Below, in pieces: positions 35,384 to 44,959 of a stretch of 64,000 bases of DNA. Within the stretch, counting starts at the first letter, position 1, and the number at the start of each line of letters is the position of its first letter. A model generated the notes under the pieces. That model did not search any database, was not told the DNA's origin, and saw only the letters and a program-made list of their open reading frames with translations. The position numbers and the translations under genes are program-made. Source of the stretch: Erythrobacter sp. UBA1916 (GTDB taxonomy: Bacteria > Pseudomonadota > Alphaproteobacteria > Sphingomonadales > Sphingomonadaceae); contig DDFY01000008.1 in NCBI GenBank assembly GCA_002337385.1, positions 220,907 through 284,906 on the forward strand. The letters are read 5' to 3'.

Positions 35384-36054
35384 TGAATTTTAAAGCCCTG
35401 CTGATCGGAGCCGCCCTGGCCGTAAGCGCCTGCACCGGCCCCGCCATCGCCGCGGAAGAGACGTTCGACGCACCGGTCGCCACGCGCCAGGCCAACGAGC
35501 GCGGGTTGCAGACCGCGATCCTCGCCGGTGGTTGCTTCTGGGGCATCGAGGCGGTGTTCAGCCACACGCGCGGCGTGACGAGCGCCGTATCGGGCTATCA
35601 TGGCGGCAGCGCTGACGATGCAACCTATTCGCGCGTGTCGAGCGGGCGCACCGGCCATGCCGAATCGGTCAAGATCACCTACGATCCGACCGTGATCCGC
35701 TACGACCAGTTGCTGCAGATCCTGTTTTCCGTGGGCGCCGATCCCACCCTGCTGAACCGTCAGGGCCCCGATCACGGCACGCAGTATCGCGCCGCGATCG
35801 TGCCGACCACGCCTGAACAGCGCGCCGTGGCCACGGCCTACGTGCGCCAGATGAACCAGTCGGGCGTGTGGGACGAACCGATCGTGGTGAAGGTCGAGCG
35901 TGAACAGCAGTTCTACCCGGCGGAAACCTACCATCAGGACTTTGCCGACAAGAATCCCAATAACGCCTACATCCAGCGTTGGGATGCGCCCAAGGTGGAG
36001 GCGCTGCGCGAGAACTTCCCGAGATTCTACCGCCCCAGCTTCCGCAAGGGGTGA
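35383..36054 (+). CDS. msrA: Peptide-methionine (S)-S-oxide reductase, probably exported
   Basis: 223 aa. Residues 1-25 form a signal sequence that also contains a possible lipobox (VSAC). The MsrA domain has the catalytic Cys in GGCFWGIEAVF, then GYHGG, YSRVSSGRTGHAE, DPTLLNRQGPDHGTQYR and the C-terminal NPNNAYIQ. It repairs oxidised methionine. An exported MsrA would act on envelope proteins; cytoplasmic MsrA has no signal. ggagga at 6 bp gives a strong start. Confidence 0.92.
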   Translation: MNFKALLIGAALAVSACTGPAIAAEETFDAPVATRQANERGLQTAILAGGCFWGIEAVFSHTRGVTSAVSGYHGGSADDATYSRVSSGRTGHAESVKITYDPTVIRYDQLLQILFSVGADPTLLNRQGPDHGTQYRAAIVPTTPEQRAVATAYVRQMNQSGVWDEPIVVKVEREQQFYPAETYHQDFADKNPNNAYIQRWDAPKVEALRENFPRFYRPSFRKG

Positions 36055-36105
36055 TTGCTGCGCGGCAGATTGCCGAAGGCGTCGGGCGTGCCTATGTAGG
36101 TGACC

Positions 36106-36567
36106 ATGGGAAAGCATGCGCACAAGGAACATAGCGGCGAATCGCTGATCGAGGAGGCCGGACGCGCCATCGTTCAGGCTGGCGAACAGTGGACCGCCAT
36201 GCGGCAGGATGTGTTCCGCGCGCTTGCCGAACAAAGCCGGCCCGCTTCGGCCTATGACATCGCCGAACATGTCGGCACCATGCGCGGCAAGCGCGTGGCT
36301 GCGAACAGCGTGTACCGCATCCTCGACCTGTTCGTGCGCACCAACCTTGCCAACCGCATCGAGAGCGCCAACGCCTATCTCGTGAACAGCCATCCCGGCT
36401 GCCGCCACGATTGCATCTTCCTGATCTGCGACGATTGCGGGCAAGCCGATCACTTCGATGACGACAAGCTGACCGGCGCGCTGCGACAGGCGGGTACTAA
36501 CGCTGGCTTTAGCCAGGTTCGCCCTGTGGTGGAGCTGCGCGGCCTGTGCGCCGAATGCGCCAGCTGA
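36106..36567 (+). CDS. zur: Fur-family zinc uptake regulator Zur
   Basis: 153 aa. HTH with ASAYDIAEHV and VAANSVYRILDLF, then the Zur-like RIESANAYLVNSHPG, metal-site FLICDDCG and C-terminal LCAEC. The two CxxC pairs form the structural zinc site. The YD/SANAYLV pattern is Zur and not Fur. ATG 36106 is chosen (gtagg upstream); GTG 36100 is an alternative. It would repress zinc-uptake genes when zinc is replete. Confidence 0.82.
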   Translation: MGKHAHKEHSGESLIEEAGRAIVQAGEQWTAMRQDVFRALAEQSRPASAYDIAEHVGTMRGKRVAANSVYRILDLFVRTNLANRIESANAYLVNSHPGCRHDCIFLICDDCGQADHFDDDKLTGALRQAGTNAGFSQVRPVVELRGLCAECAS

Positions 36568-36633
36568 CGGCCAACTGACTGCAATGTTTCTTGTTTGGTC
36601 GACTTGCGCGGCGGCAGCCGCTAAGCCGATGCC

Positions 36634-38565
36634 ATGAGCAATCGCCCGCAAACTCCCCTGCTCGATACGGTCAATGTCCCGGCTGACCTGAGGCAGCTGA
36701 AGCCTGACCAGCTGCGCCAGTTCGCCGATGAACTGCGGCTGGAGATGATCGATGCAGTCGGTTCGACCGGCGGGCATCTTGGTTCAGGTCTTGGCGTGGT
36801 CGAGCTGACGGCGGCGATCCACTATGTCTTCAACACGCCCGAGGATCGGCTGATCTGGGATGTGGGCCACCAGGCCTATCCGCACAAGATCCTGACCGGG
36901 CGGCGTGACCGCATCCGCACCTTGCGCCAGGCCGGGGGGCTGTCGGGCTTCACCAAGCGCAGCGAGAGCGAATATGATCCGTTCGGCGCCGCGCATTCGT
37001 CCACCTCGATCAGCGCCGGGCTGGGCTTTGCCATTGCCAACAAGCTATCGGACCGTCCCGGCCGCGCCATCGCGGTGATCGGCGACGGCGCGATGAGCGC
37101 CGGCATGGCCTACGAGGCGATGAACAATGCCGAGCAGGCGGGCAACCGGCTGATCGTGATCCTCAACGACAACGACATGTCGATCGCGCCGCCGGTGGGC
37201 GGGCTGTCGGCCTATCTCGCGCGGATGGTGTCCTCCAGCGAGTATATGGGGCTGCGGTCGCTGGCCTCGAAGGTGGCGCGCAAGTTCTCGCGCCGGGTTC
37301 ACCACGGGCTCGGCAAAGCGGAGGAATATGCCCGCGGCATGGCCACCGGCGGAACCCTGTTCGAGGAACTGGGATTCTACTATGTCGGCCCGATTGACGG
37401 GCACAATCTCGACCACCTGATCCCCGTGCTCGAAAACGTGCGCGATTCCGAACAGGGGCCGGTGTTGGTCCATGTCGTGACCCAGAAGGGCAAGGGGTAT
37501 GAGCCGGCGGAAAATGCCGCCGACAAGTATCACGGGGTGCCCAAGTTCAACGTCGTCACCGGCGAGAAGGCCAAGAGCGCCGAGGGGCCGCCTGCCTATC
37601 AGAACGTGTTCGGCGAAACGCTGGCGAAGCTGGCGGATAGCGACGAGAAAATCGTCGCCATTACTGCGGCCATGCCTTCGGGCACTGGGGTCGACAAATT
37701 TGCCAAGGCGCATCCGACGCGCACATTCGATGTCGGCATTGCCGAACAACACGCGGTGACCTTCGCCGCGGGCCTTGCCGCGCAGGGGATGCGGCCGTTT
37801 GCGGCGATTTACTCGACCTTCCTTCAGCGCGCCTACGATCAAGTGGTGCACGATGTGGCGATCCAGAACCTGCCCGTGCGCTTCGCGATCGACCGTGCCG
37901 GGCTGGTCGGTGCCGATGGGGCGACCCATGCGGGCTCGTTCGACGTTACCTATCTCGCCAGCTTGCCCAATTTCGTGGTGATGGCGGCGGCTGATGAGGC
38001 CGAGCTGGTCCACATGACCTATACCGCCGCGCTCTATGACGATGGCCCGATTGCCTTCCGCTATCCGCGCGGCAACGGCGTGGGCGTGCCGCTTCCGGCT
38101 GAGCCGCAGCAACTGGAGATCGGCAAGGGCCGCGTGGTTCGCGGCGATGTCGACGGCGGCAAGGTGGCGATCCTGTCGCTCGGGCCGCGGCTGGCCGAGG
38201 CGCTCAAGGCTGCCGAGCAGCTCGATGCACGCGGCTTGGCAACGACGGTGGCCGATATGCGCTTCGTGAAGCCACTCGACGAAGAGCTGATCCGCAAGCT
38301 GATCGCTACGCATGAAGTGGTGGTGACGGTGGAAGAGGCGGCCTTTGGCGGCCTCGGCGCGCATGTGCTGACCATGGCAAGCGATGCCGGCTTGCTCGAC
38401 GAGGGGCTGAAGATCCGCACCCTGCGCCTGCCTGATGTGTTCATCGATCACGATACGCCGGAGAAGCAGTACGACCAGGCCGGGCTTAACGCGCCGCAGA
38501 TCGTCGATACGGTGTTAAGCGCGCTGCGGCACAACAGCGCGGGCGTGGAAGAGGCGCGGGCCTAG
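36634..38565 (+). CDS. dxs: 1-deoxy-D-xylulose-5-phosphate synthase
   Basis: 643 aa. ThDP enzyme condensing pyruvate and glyceraldehyde-3-P for the MEP isoprenoid pathway. Motifs: ThDP/Mg GDGAMSAGMAYEAMNNA...NDNDMSI, GHNLDHLIPVL, THAGSFD and the transketolase C-domain. Standard length. Situated 66 bp after zur. Confidence 0.97.
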   Translation: MSNRPQTPLLDTVNVPADLRQLKPDQLRQFADELRLEMIDAVGSTGGHLGSGLGVVELTAAIHYVFNTPEDRLIWDVGHQAYPHKILTGRRDRIRTLRQAGGLSGFTKRSESEYDPFGAAHSSTSISAGLGFAIANKLSDRPGRAIAVIGDGAMSAGMAYEAMNNAEQAGNRLIVILNDNDMSIAPPVGGLSAYLARMVSSSEYMGLRSLASKVARKFSRRVHHGLGKAEEYARGMATGGTLFEELGFYYVGPIDGHNLDHLIPVLENVRDSEQGPVLVHVVTQKGKGYEPAENAADKYHGVPKFNVVTGEKAKSAEGPPAYQNVFGETLAKLADSDEKIVAITAAMPSGTGVDKFAKAHPTRTFDVGIAEQHAVTFAAGLAAQGMRPFAAIYSTFLQRAYDQVVHDVAIQNLPVRFAIDRAGLVGADGATHAGSFDVTYLASLPNFVVMAAADEAELVHMTYTAALYDDGPIAFRYPRGNGVGVPLPAEPQQLEIGKGRVVRGDVDGGKVAILSLGPRLAEALKAAEQLDARGLATTVADMRFVKPLDEELIRKLIATHEVVVTVEEAAFGGLGAHVLTMASDAGLLDEGLKIRTLRLPDVFIDHDTPEKQYDQAGLNAPQIVDTVLSALRHNSAGVEEARA

Positions 38566-38608
38566 CCGGCTGCTTGACCTTACCGTATTAACGCACTAAC
38601 ACACTGCG

Positions 38609-39370
38609 ATGACCTTCATCGCATCGCTTATCCTGCTTGGCGAAGTTTCTGCGGCTCTGGCTGCTCCGGTGCGTCATTACGAGCGCACCAACAGCGACGG
38701 CACGGAGATGGAGCGTGTGGTTGTCTTTGCGCGATCACCCGCGCAGGTCGAGGTGTTCAAGGGCCGCAATCGCTGCGCCGATGCGGCCTGGGTCACCGGG
38801 CTGCTCGATCCGGAGACTGGTCAGGCCGTAGAACTCATTGGCGGACGGCTTACTCCCGAGCTGACTCAGCACCGGATTGCCACGCTCGCACGGGACAACG
38901 ATGGCGTGCTTGCGCTCAAGCTTGACCGAAACGGGGCCGATGCCAGCTTTTCGGCCCGCGTGGGCGAACGCTGGGTGTTGTACGATTTCGACTTCGCCGA
39001 CCTGATTGCGCATCCGCCCGAACAGATTTTGCGCCGCGAAGATCTTCGCTTCGAGTTGCCGCACCTGATGCTTGGCGATGCGCCGAGCTTCACCAATCGC
39101 GGCGAACTCACGCTGACCTTTGCTGGCGAAATGCCGCGCGGTGGCCACCATGCCCTGCTCTATCTGGCCGGTGGCCCGGCGCTCGCGGGAGCGCAAGGCC
39201 GGTTCTGGTTCGATGCGGCAGATGGCCGCTTGATCGAAGCGCGGCTACCCATTCCCAACCACGCCGAATACCAGGACTTCGTGCTGAAGCTGGTGCGTGA
39301 AGAGCAGGGCGAGGAGGCGTGGCAGGCGCTCCTCGCCGAGCATTGGCGGGATTGCCCGGTTAGCCCCTGA
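38609..39370 (+). CDS. Hypothetical exported protein
   Basis: 253 aa with a signal-like N-terminus (about residues 1-20, cleavage near ALA-AP). The rest is a beta-rich domain without a motif I recognise (RNRCADAAWVTGLLD, RWVLYDFDFADLIAHPP). Its last 11 bp overlap the POT transporter's stop on the other strand. Function unknown. Confidence 0.75.
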   Translation: MTFIASLILLGEVSAALAAPVRHYERTNSDGTEMERVVVFARSPAQVEVFKGRNRCADAAWVTGLLDPETGQAVELIGGRLTPELTQHRIATLARDNDGVLALKLDRNGADASFSARVGERWVLYDFDFADLIAHPPEQILRREDLRFELPHLMLGDAPSFTNRGELTLTFAGEMPRGGHHALLYLAGGPALAGAQGRFWFDAADGRLIEARLPIPNHAEYQDFVLKLVREEQGEEAWQALLAEHWRDCPVSP

Positions 39371-40988
39371 CCTCCGGGTGCACGCCTGCCGCCTGCGGCT
39401 CCCCGACCTCGCTGCCGCCGACCAGATCGTCGCCGACGTCATCGTCTTCCAGCGTATCGAGGTGCATCCAGCGCTTCACGATCGGGCTCACCAGCAGCAC
39501 CGCTACGCCCACGCCGATCGCGATCATGCCGATATTCGAATAGATATCGAGCGTGGTCGCCTTGTCCATCGCGCCGCCTTCGCCGCCGGCTGCCTCGCCG
39601 ATCTTGCCGGCCACGAAGCTGCCCACGGCCGTCATGTAGAACCAGGCACCCATGATCAGGCTGGCCATGAACGACGGGGCCAGCCGGTTCATCGCCGAGA
39701 GGCCCACCGGGCTGAGGCACAGTTCGCCGGTGGTGTGCAGCAGGTAGATCAGGAACAGGAAGATCACCGGCGTCATCGCCGCCATGCCCACGCTCTGCGC
39801 GCCCCAGGCGAAGACGAGGAAGCCCGCACCGACCTGGAACAGCGCCAGAGCGAACTTGGCAGGCGCCGAAGGCTCCAGCCCGCGCTTGCCGAGCCATTGC
39901 CACAAGCCGGCAAAGAGCGGGGCAAACAGGATGATGTAGATCGGGTTGATCGACTGGAACACCGATGCCGGGATGTTGCCGGTGTCGATATATTTGTCGG
40001 TGTAGAGGTTGAGGCTGCCCGGGGCTTGCTCGAACAGGCCCCAGAACAGCGGATTCAGCGCGATCAGGAACAGGATCGCGAAGATCCGCTCACGCGGGTG
40101 CTTGGGCAATTTGGTCGCCTGATAAAGCACGTAGCCAAGCAGGCTTACGCCGCACACGATCAGCAGAAGCTGAATGACGTCGCGATATTGCAGCAGGAAC
40201 CACATTGCCGCGACCGCGCCGACACCGGCGGCATAGATCACCATTTCCTTCGCCTTGGGCAGAATTGCCGGGGCCTCGCCCGCGCCGCGCAGCGACGATT
40301 TGCCAAGCACGAAGACAATAAGGCCAAGGACCATGCCGATGCCCGAAAGGCCGAAGCCATATGCCCAGCCAAGCGTCTGGCCGAGATAGCCAACAAGAAT
40401 AGAACCGGCGGCCGCGCCGACGTTAATGCCCATGTAGAAAATCGTATAGGCTGCGTCGCGGCGAACGTCGGTCTTGCGATAGAGCTGGCCCACCATCACC
40501 GAGATATTGGCTTTCAGGAAGCCCGAGCCGATGATGATCAGCGCCAGTGCCAGCCAGAACACGTTGATCGTGGGATCGGACTGGCCGCCGTTGCCTTCGA
40601 AAGCCATGAACAAGTGGCCGATTGCAAGGAGGACGCCGCCGAACAGCACTGCCTTGCGCTGGCCCAGATAACGGTCAGCCAGCCAGCCGCCGAGCACCGG
40701 CGTCACATAGACCATCGAGCCATAGGCACCGAGAATCAACGACCCTTCGCCCTCGGAGAAAAGCCAGTGCTGCACGAGGTAGAACACCAGGATGGCGCGC
40801 ATGCCGTAGAAGCTGAAGCGCTCCCACATCTCGGCGAAGAACAGCATGTAGAGGCCCTTGGGGTGGCCGAAGGCCTCTGGCTGGCGCCGCATGGCAATGG
40901 CAATGCCCATCGACAGGAAAGCCGCGAGGATCACCGTCGCTATCGCGGCGACCCAATCGCCCTCGTTCCACAAAGCCAGCTCTTTCAT
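39360..40988 (-). CDS. POT/PTR-family proton-dependent oligopeptide transporter
   Basis: 542 aa, 12 or more membrane helices. The diagnostic EMWERFSFYGMRAIL (ExxERFxYY motif) lies at residues 33-47, followed by GGWLADRYLGQRKA (MFS loop 2-3) and LCLSPVGLSAMNRLAP (PTR2 motif). It imports di- or tripeptides with H+. The gene is divergent from a gntR gene 142 bp away, which may regulate it. Confidence 0.92.
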   Translation of the reverse strand: MKELALWNEGDWVAAIATVILAAFLSMGIAIAMRRQPEAFGHPKGLYMLFFAEMWERFSFYGMRAILVFYLVQHWLFSEGEGSLILGAYGSMVYVTPVLGGWLADRYLGQRKAVLFGGVLLAIGHLFMAFEGNGGQSDPTINVFWLALALIIIGSGFLKANISVMVGQLYRKTDVRRDAAYTIFYMGINVGAAAGSILVGYLGQTLGWAYGFGLSGIGMVLGLIVFVLGKSSLRGAGEAPAILPKAKEMVIYAAGVGAVAAMWFLLQYRDVIQLLLIVCGVSLLGYVLYQATKLPKHPRERIFAILFLIALNPLFWGLFEQAPGSLNLYTDKYIDTGNIPASVFQSINPIYIILFAPLFAGLWQWLGKRGLEPSAPAKFALALFQVGAGFLVFAWGAQSVGMAAMTPVIFLFLIYLLHTTGELCLSPVGLSAMNRLAPSFMASLIMGAWFYMTAVGSFVAGKIGEAAGGEGGAMDKATTLDIYSNIGMIAIGVGVAVLLVSPIVKRWMHLDTLEDDDVGDDLVGGSEVGEPQAAGVHPEVRG

Positions 40989-41130
40989 GCAGGTCCTCGA
41001 TTATAGTTGGCCAAACGCGCACCCTAGCGGCAGAATACCACATGTGAAGCGCAAAAGGTTGCAATGGAAACCGGCTGCCCGCAGCGCGGCTTGACCCGCG
41101 CCGCTGTATTATGGCAGTGATGCACCTGCC

Positions 41131-41469
41131 ATGAGCGATACTCGTCCCGTCTATATGCGCCTGCGCGACCGCATCGCCGCCGCCATTATCGACGGTGTCT
41201 ATCCCGAGGGAGAGATGCTGCCTTCGGTGCGAGCCTTCGCGGCTGAGCAGGGGGCCAACCCTTTGACCGTGGCCAAGGCCTATCAGCAGTTTCAGGCCGA
41301 TGGGCTGGTCCGCGTGCAGCGCGGGGTGGGCATCTTCGTGTGCGAAGGCGCGGCAAGCCAATTGCGTGAGCGTGAGCGCGCCGCCTTCCTGCGCGATGAG
41401 TGGCCCGAGCTATGCCAGCGGCTCAAGCGGCTGGGTCTGCGCATGGAAGACCTGTTAACGCCGGGATAG
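41131..41469 (+). CDS. GntR-family (YtrA subfamily) transcriptional regulator
   Basis: 112 aa: an N-terminal GntR winged helix (PVYMRLRDRIAAAI, LPSVRAFAAEQGANPLTVA) and only a short C-terminal helix, the YtrA subfamily layout, with no large effector domain. Usually found next to an ABC transporter; here it is divergent from the POT transporter, suggesting that as target. Stop at 41469. Confidence 0.85.
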   Translation: MSDTRPVYMRLRDRIAAAIIDGVYPEGEMLPSVRAFAAEQGANPLTVAKAYQQFQADGLVRVQRGVGIFVCEGAASQLRERERAAFLRDEWPELCQRLKRLGLRMEDLLTPG

Positions 41470-41613
41470 GCCAAGCCCCGGGATTGGGCGAAGAATATTG
41501 CACTACGTCAAGTTCTCTGGCAGTTATTCGGTAAGCTGATGCAGGGCCGCAAACGCGGATCACTGCTGGCAGAACAAAGCCTTCGTTTCGCACGTCACAC
41601 ACAAGAGGTCCTG

Positions 41614-41895
41614 ATGATCCGGTCTGAACTCCTGCAATCTCTCTCTGAGGATAATCCGGATCTGCGCGCCGAAGAGGTGGAGCAGGTGGTTGACCTGTTC
41701 TTCGACGAGATCTCTCAGCGCCTGTCCGAAGGTGGACGGGTCGAACTGCGCGGCTTCGGCACCTTTTCCACGCGCCAGCGCGATGCCCGCAGCGGCCGCA
41801 ACCCGCGCACCGGCGACAGTGTCGACGTGCCGGCCAAGAAGGTGCCCTATTTCAAGCCGGGCAAGGAAATCCGCGAGCGTTTGAACGCCGACTGA
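41614..41895 (+). CDS. ihfB: Integration host factor subunit beta
   Basis: 93 aa. HU/IHF fold with the DNA-bending motif GRNPRTGDSVDVPAKKVPYF and GRVELRGFGTF. IHF-beta rather than HU is indicated by MIRSELLQSL at the start. An upstream in-frame ATG (41539) would add 25 residues with no family match; aagaggt precedes 41614. Confidence 0.93.
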   Translation: MIRSELLQSLSEDNPDLRAEEVEQVVDLFFDEISQRLSEGGRVELRGFGTFSTRQRDARSGRNPRTGDSVDVPAKKVPYFKPGKEIRERLNAD

Positions 41896-41913
41896 TCTTT
41901 AGCCGCTTGCAGG

Positions 41914-41961
41914 CAGAAAAAGGGGGCGCGAACCACTAGCGGTTCGCGCCCCCTTTTTCTG
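41914..41961. terminator. Perfect 21-bp bidirectional terminator after ihfB
   Basis: Stem cagaaaaagggggcgcgaacc (41,914-41,934) pairs without mismatch to 41,941-41,961 across a 6-nt loop; the arm ends in five T on the plus strand and five A at the start, giving a T run on both strands. It separates ihfB from the convergent TonB-receptor gene. Confidence 0.9.
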
Positions 41962-42004
41962 TGTTTGGCGGCTGCCCCTCTCGAAGAGGGGCAGCGCACC
42001 AGGA

Positions 42005-44599
42005 TCAGAACTTGCGTCCGACCGACAGCGACCACGTGCGCGGCATGCCGGGCTGTGCGGTCACGAGGCCGAGCGAGGTGGTGACGTCGCTGACGGTCAG
42101 GAAGTAGTACTTGTCGAACACGTTCTGAACTTCGAGAGCGACATTCCAGTTCTCGTCCGCAGTGGTGAAGCCGAGCCTGGCGTTGCCGAGGAAGTAGCTG
42201 TCGATCTTCGACCACGAGGTGTTGAAGCTATCGGTGAAGATCTCCGACTGATAGGCCCCGTCGAAACGGGCCATCAGCGTACCGGCATCGATTTCGTAAT
42301 CGTACTGGATGCCGAAGCTGTAGGTCCATTCAGGCGTATAGGGCGTCACTTCGGTGCCGGTCAGGCCCGAGGTGCCGACATCGGTATACTCGAAGTCGAT
42401 GTACGACAGCCCGCCGTCGAGCGAGAGGCCGTCGACCGGGAAGGCCGACATTTCAAGCTCGAAGCCCTTCACGTCTGCCGAGCCGACGTTGTTCGGCTGG
42501 AGGCAGGGCGAACCCGGGCAAGCCGAGAGCTGCAGGATGATGTCGTTGTACTTGTTGAAGAAGGCTGCACCATTCAGGCGGAGGCGGCGATCCAGAAGGT
42601 CGGACTTGAAGCCGATTTCATAGGTCGTGATCGTCTCCGGGTTGAACGACTTGAGCTGGTTACACGGGGCGGGAATGACGTTCCCGTTGCCATCCTTGGG
42701 CAAGTCGGCGCATTCACCCGCCGACGGGCCGAAGAACGGACGCGGATTCACGCCGCCGCCCTTGAAGCCGGTCGAGACCGAAGCATAGGCCAGGAAGCTG
42801 TCGGAGAAGCGGTAGTCCGCCGCCAGGCGCCAGTCCCAGCGATCGCCTTCGAAGGAGTCCGACACGTCGAACAGGCCGACCAGCAGGCAGTTGGGCGTGT
42901 TGCCAACCCCGGTCGGACCGGCCGTCGGTGCGCCGACGAAGAACTCGCAGGCCGGCGGGATCACATCCAGCACGCCATCGGCATTGGTATCGAAGGGCAC
43001 GGTGCCGTCCGGGTTTGACCGGAAGTAGGTGTAGACCTTCTTGTCCTTCGTGTAGCGGATGCCGCCGGTGAAGCTGAGCATGTCGGTCGGGTGGAGGGTC
43101 AGCGTACCGAACCCTGCCTTGGTCGTGCTCGGCGTGGTGTCCGGGCCGTGGATGAAGTCGATACCGGCGTAGTTCAGGTCAACACGGGCGGTGTATTGAC
43201 CGTCCTGGTCGAGATAGTAGCCACCCACGGTGCCTTCGATCAGGCCATCGGCCAGCTCGAAGTTGGCGCGGACTTCCTGGCTCCACGCGCGGTGGTTCAG
43301 CTGGTTGTCGAGCTGTGCAACCGGGATCGGCGTGGCATCCTGATCTTCACCCCAGTTCGACTGGTATTCGCGCCACGAACCGATCCACACCAGTTGCAGG
43401 TTGTCGGTGGCGTCGAACGTGATGTTCCCATGCACGCCCCAGCCGACGAGTTCGCTGATCGGCCGTGCCGCGTAGGGCTTGTAAGGGGCCTGCGAGGTGG
43501 GCTGGCGCGCGTCGAGGAAGTTGCCATAGTTGATGTAGCGCGGATCGCCAAAGGTACTGCCGATGGTGTCGCAGCTGTAGGGGCCGGAGGGCACGAAGGC
43601 GCACGAGCCGGGTACGGCGTTGCCATCCTTGCCGATCAGCCAGGGCAGCGCTGGCGGCGGGCCGGCGACGGGCAGTGCACCGTTGCTAACCGCGGGGTTC
43701 TGCGAGAACGGATCGAATGTTTCCGGGGTGGCAGATACCGCGCCCATCGCGAGGAGAACCTGCGGCCCGGCTTCGCCCTTGTCGGACGAATAGTCACCCG
43801 AGACGTTGACCTCCAACCGATCGGTCGGGATCCAGCGCAGCGCGATGCGGCCGGCCACGGTCGAACCGCCGCCGAGTGTCTCGCTGCCTTCGTTGTCGCG
43901 GCCGCGCACATTGTTGCTCTGCACGTTCGAGTTCGGGTGGGTCTGCCCATAGTCGAGGCGCGTGATGTAACCGTCGACGCTGCGCCCGATGCCGGACACG
44001 CGGGCGAAGAGATTGTCGGTAATCGCGAAGTCGGCCATGCCGCGAGCTTCGATGCGGTTATACGAACCGTAGGTCGCGCGGAACGAGCCGCTGTTGTCGC
44101 CTTGCGGACGCGCGCTGAACAGCTTGATGGAACCACCGATGGAGTTCTTGCCGGCGAGCGTGCCCTGCGGGCCGCGCAGGACTTCGATCCGGTCGAGATC
44201 CATCAGGTCGAGCAGCGAACTCGAAAGCGTCGGGATGAAGACGTCGTCGACATAGACGCCCACACCCGGATCGAGCGCATAGTTGAAGTCGACCTGGCCC
44301 ACGCCGCGGATGAACGCGATCAGGCCGTTGCCGCCGCCTTGCGGCTGCGCTTTCAAGGTGACGTTCGGTGCCTGTGCGGCGACCTGCGCGATATCGGTCT
44401 GCCCGCGTGCTTCCAGCATTTCGGAGTTGACCGCGGTGATCGCGATTGGTGTGTCTTGCAAATTGGCTTCGCGGAATTCGGCGGTCACGACGATCGTATT
44501 TGTACGTGCACCGCTATCTTCGTCTTGCGCGAAGGCTGGTGTTGCCATCCCGGCCATAATGGCCAGCGACGACGCAACGCAGAGCGACTTGAACTTCAT
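42005..44599 (-). CDS. TonB-dependent outer-membrane receptor
   Basis: 864 aa. Signal peptide 1-24 (PAFAQ), TonB box-like TNTIVVTAEFRE, plug domain (ARGQTDIAQVAAQAPNVTL, IEVLRGPQGTLAGKNSIGG) and beta-barrel ending in Phe (SVGRKF). It imports an unidentified ligand and has the iron-siderophore/carbohydrate receptor layout common in sphingomonads. It opens the accessory region and is divergent from an MFS transporter, suggesting one uptake unit. Confidence 0.93.
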   Translation of the reverse strand: MKFKSLCVASSLAIMAGMATPAFAQDEDSGARTNTIVVTAEFREANLQDTPIAITAVNSEMLEARGQTDIAQVAAQAPNVTLKAQPQGGGNGLIAFIRGVGQVDFNYALDPGVGVYVDDVFIPTLSSSLLDLMDLDRIEVLRGPQGTLAGKNSIGGSIKLFSARPQGDNSGSFRATYGSYNRIEARGMADFAITDNLFARVSGIGRSVDGYITRLDYGQTHPNSNVQSNNVRGRDNEGSETLGGGSTVAGRIALRWIPTDRLEVNVSGDYSSDKGEAGPQVLLAMGAVSATPETFDPFSQNPAVSNGALPVAGPPPALPWLIGKDGNAVPGSCAFVPSGPYSCDTIGSTFGDPRYINYGNFLDARQPTSQAPYKPYAARPISELVGWGVHGNITFDATDNLQLVWIGSWREYQSNWGEDQDATPIPVAQLDNQLNHRAWSQEVRANFELADGLIEGTVGGYYLDQDGQYTARVDLNYAGIDFIHGPDTTPSTTKAGFGTLTLHPTDMLSFTGGIRYTKDKKVYTYFRSNPDGTVPFDTNADGVLDVIPPACEFFVGAPTAGPTGVGNTPNCLLVGLFDVSDSFEGDRWDWRLAADYRFSDSFLAYASVSTGFKGGGVNPRPFFGPSAGECADLPKDGNGNVIPAPCNQLKSFNPETITTYEIGFKSDLLDRRLRLNGAAFFNKYNDIILQLSACPGSPCLQPNNVGSADVKGFELEMSAFPVDGLSLDGGLSYIDFEYTDVGTSGLTGTEVTPYTPEWTYSFGIQYDYEIDAGTLMARFDGAYQSEIFTDSFNTSWSKIDSYFLGNARLGFTTADENWNVALEVQNVFDKYYFLTVSDVTTSLGLVTAQPGMPRTWSLSVGRKF

Positions 44600-44959
44600 C
44601 AGGCATCCTCCCCAGGTGCGAGGGCCGCAATTGGCCCTCCAATGTGATGTTCTGCCCTCGGTCGCTTTTAGAAGCAGTCCGACAACAGACTAGGTGGGAG
44701 AAAGTGCCAAGCGGGTGCTTTTTATGTGCACCCTGCCTGTTTCAGTCATCTCTCCCGCAAACCTGCTTAGACGGTCTGTCAATCCAATCAAGTCAGCTTG
44801 GTAATAGTTCTATCTTGGGCAACCATATGTCGTAATTTGGCAACAGCCAAAGCTTGTTAAGCTTTCTAACTATTACACAAGCCAAGTCTTGCCCAGTTGG
44901 CCCTCCCGCGCCATGCTTTGCACAAGGCCGCGAGAAAAGGCGGCCATGGGAGAGTGTAT
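44600..44959. promoter_or_regulatory. Divergent control region between TonB receptor and MFS transporter
   Basis: 360 bp with no gene. It contains a perfect dyad aaagctt-gtt-aagcttt (44,849-44,865), a hairpin gggtgc...gcaccc (44,713-44,718 with 44,728-44,733), and near-repeats ttgggcaacc / ttggcaacag (about 44,815-44,845). These are candidate operators for a shared regulator of the two outward genes; none is assigned. A conspicuously A/T-rich core lies around 44,780-44,870. Confidence 0.45.

Noticed and set aside
43091..44647. Long plus-strand frame opposite the TonB receptor
   Set aside because: Shadow of the receptor gene; no domain.
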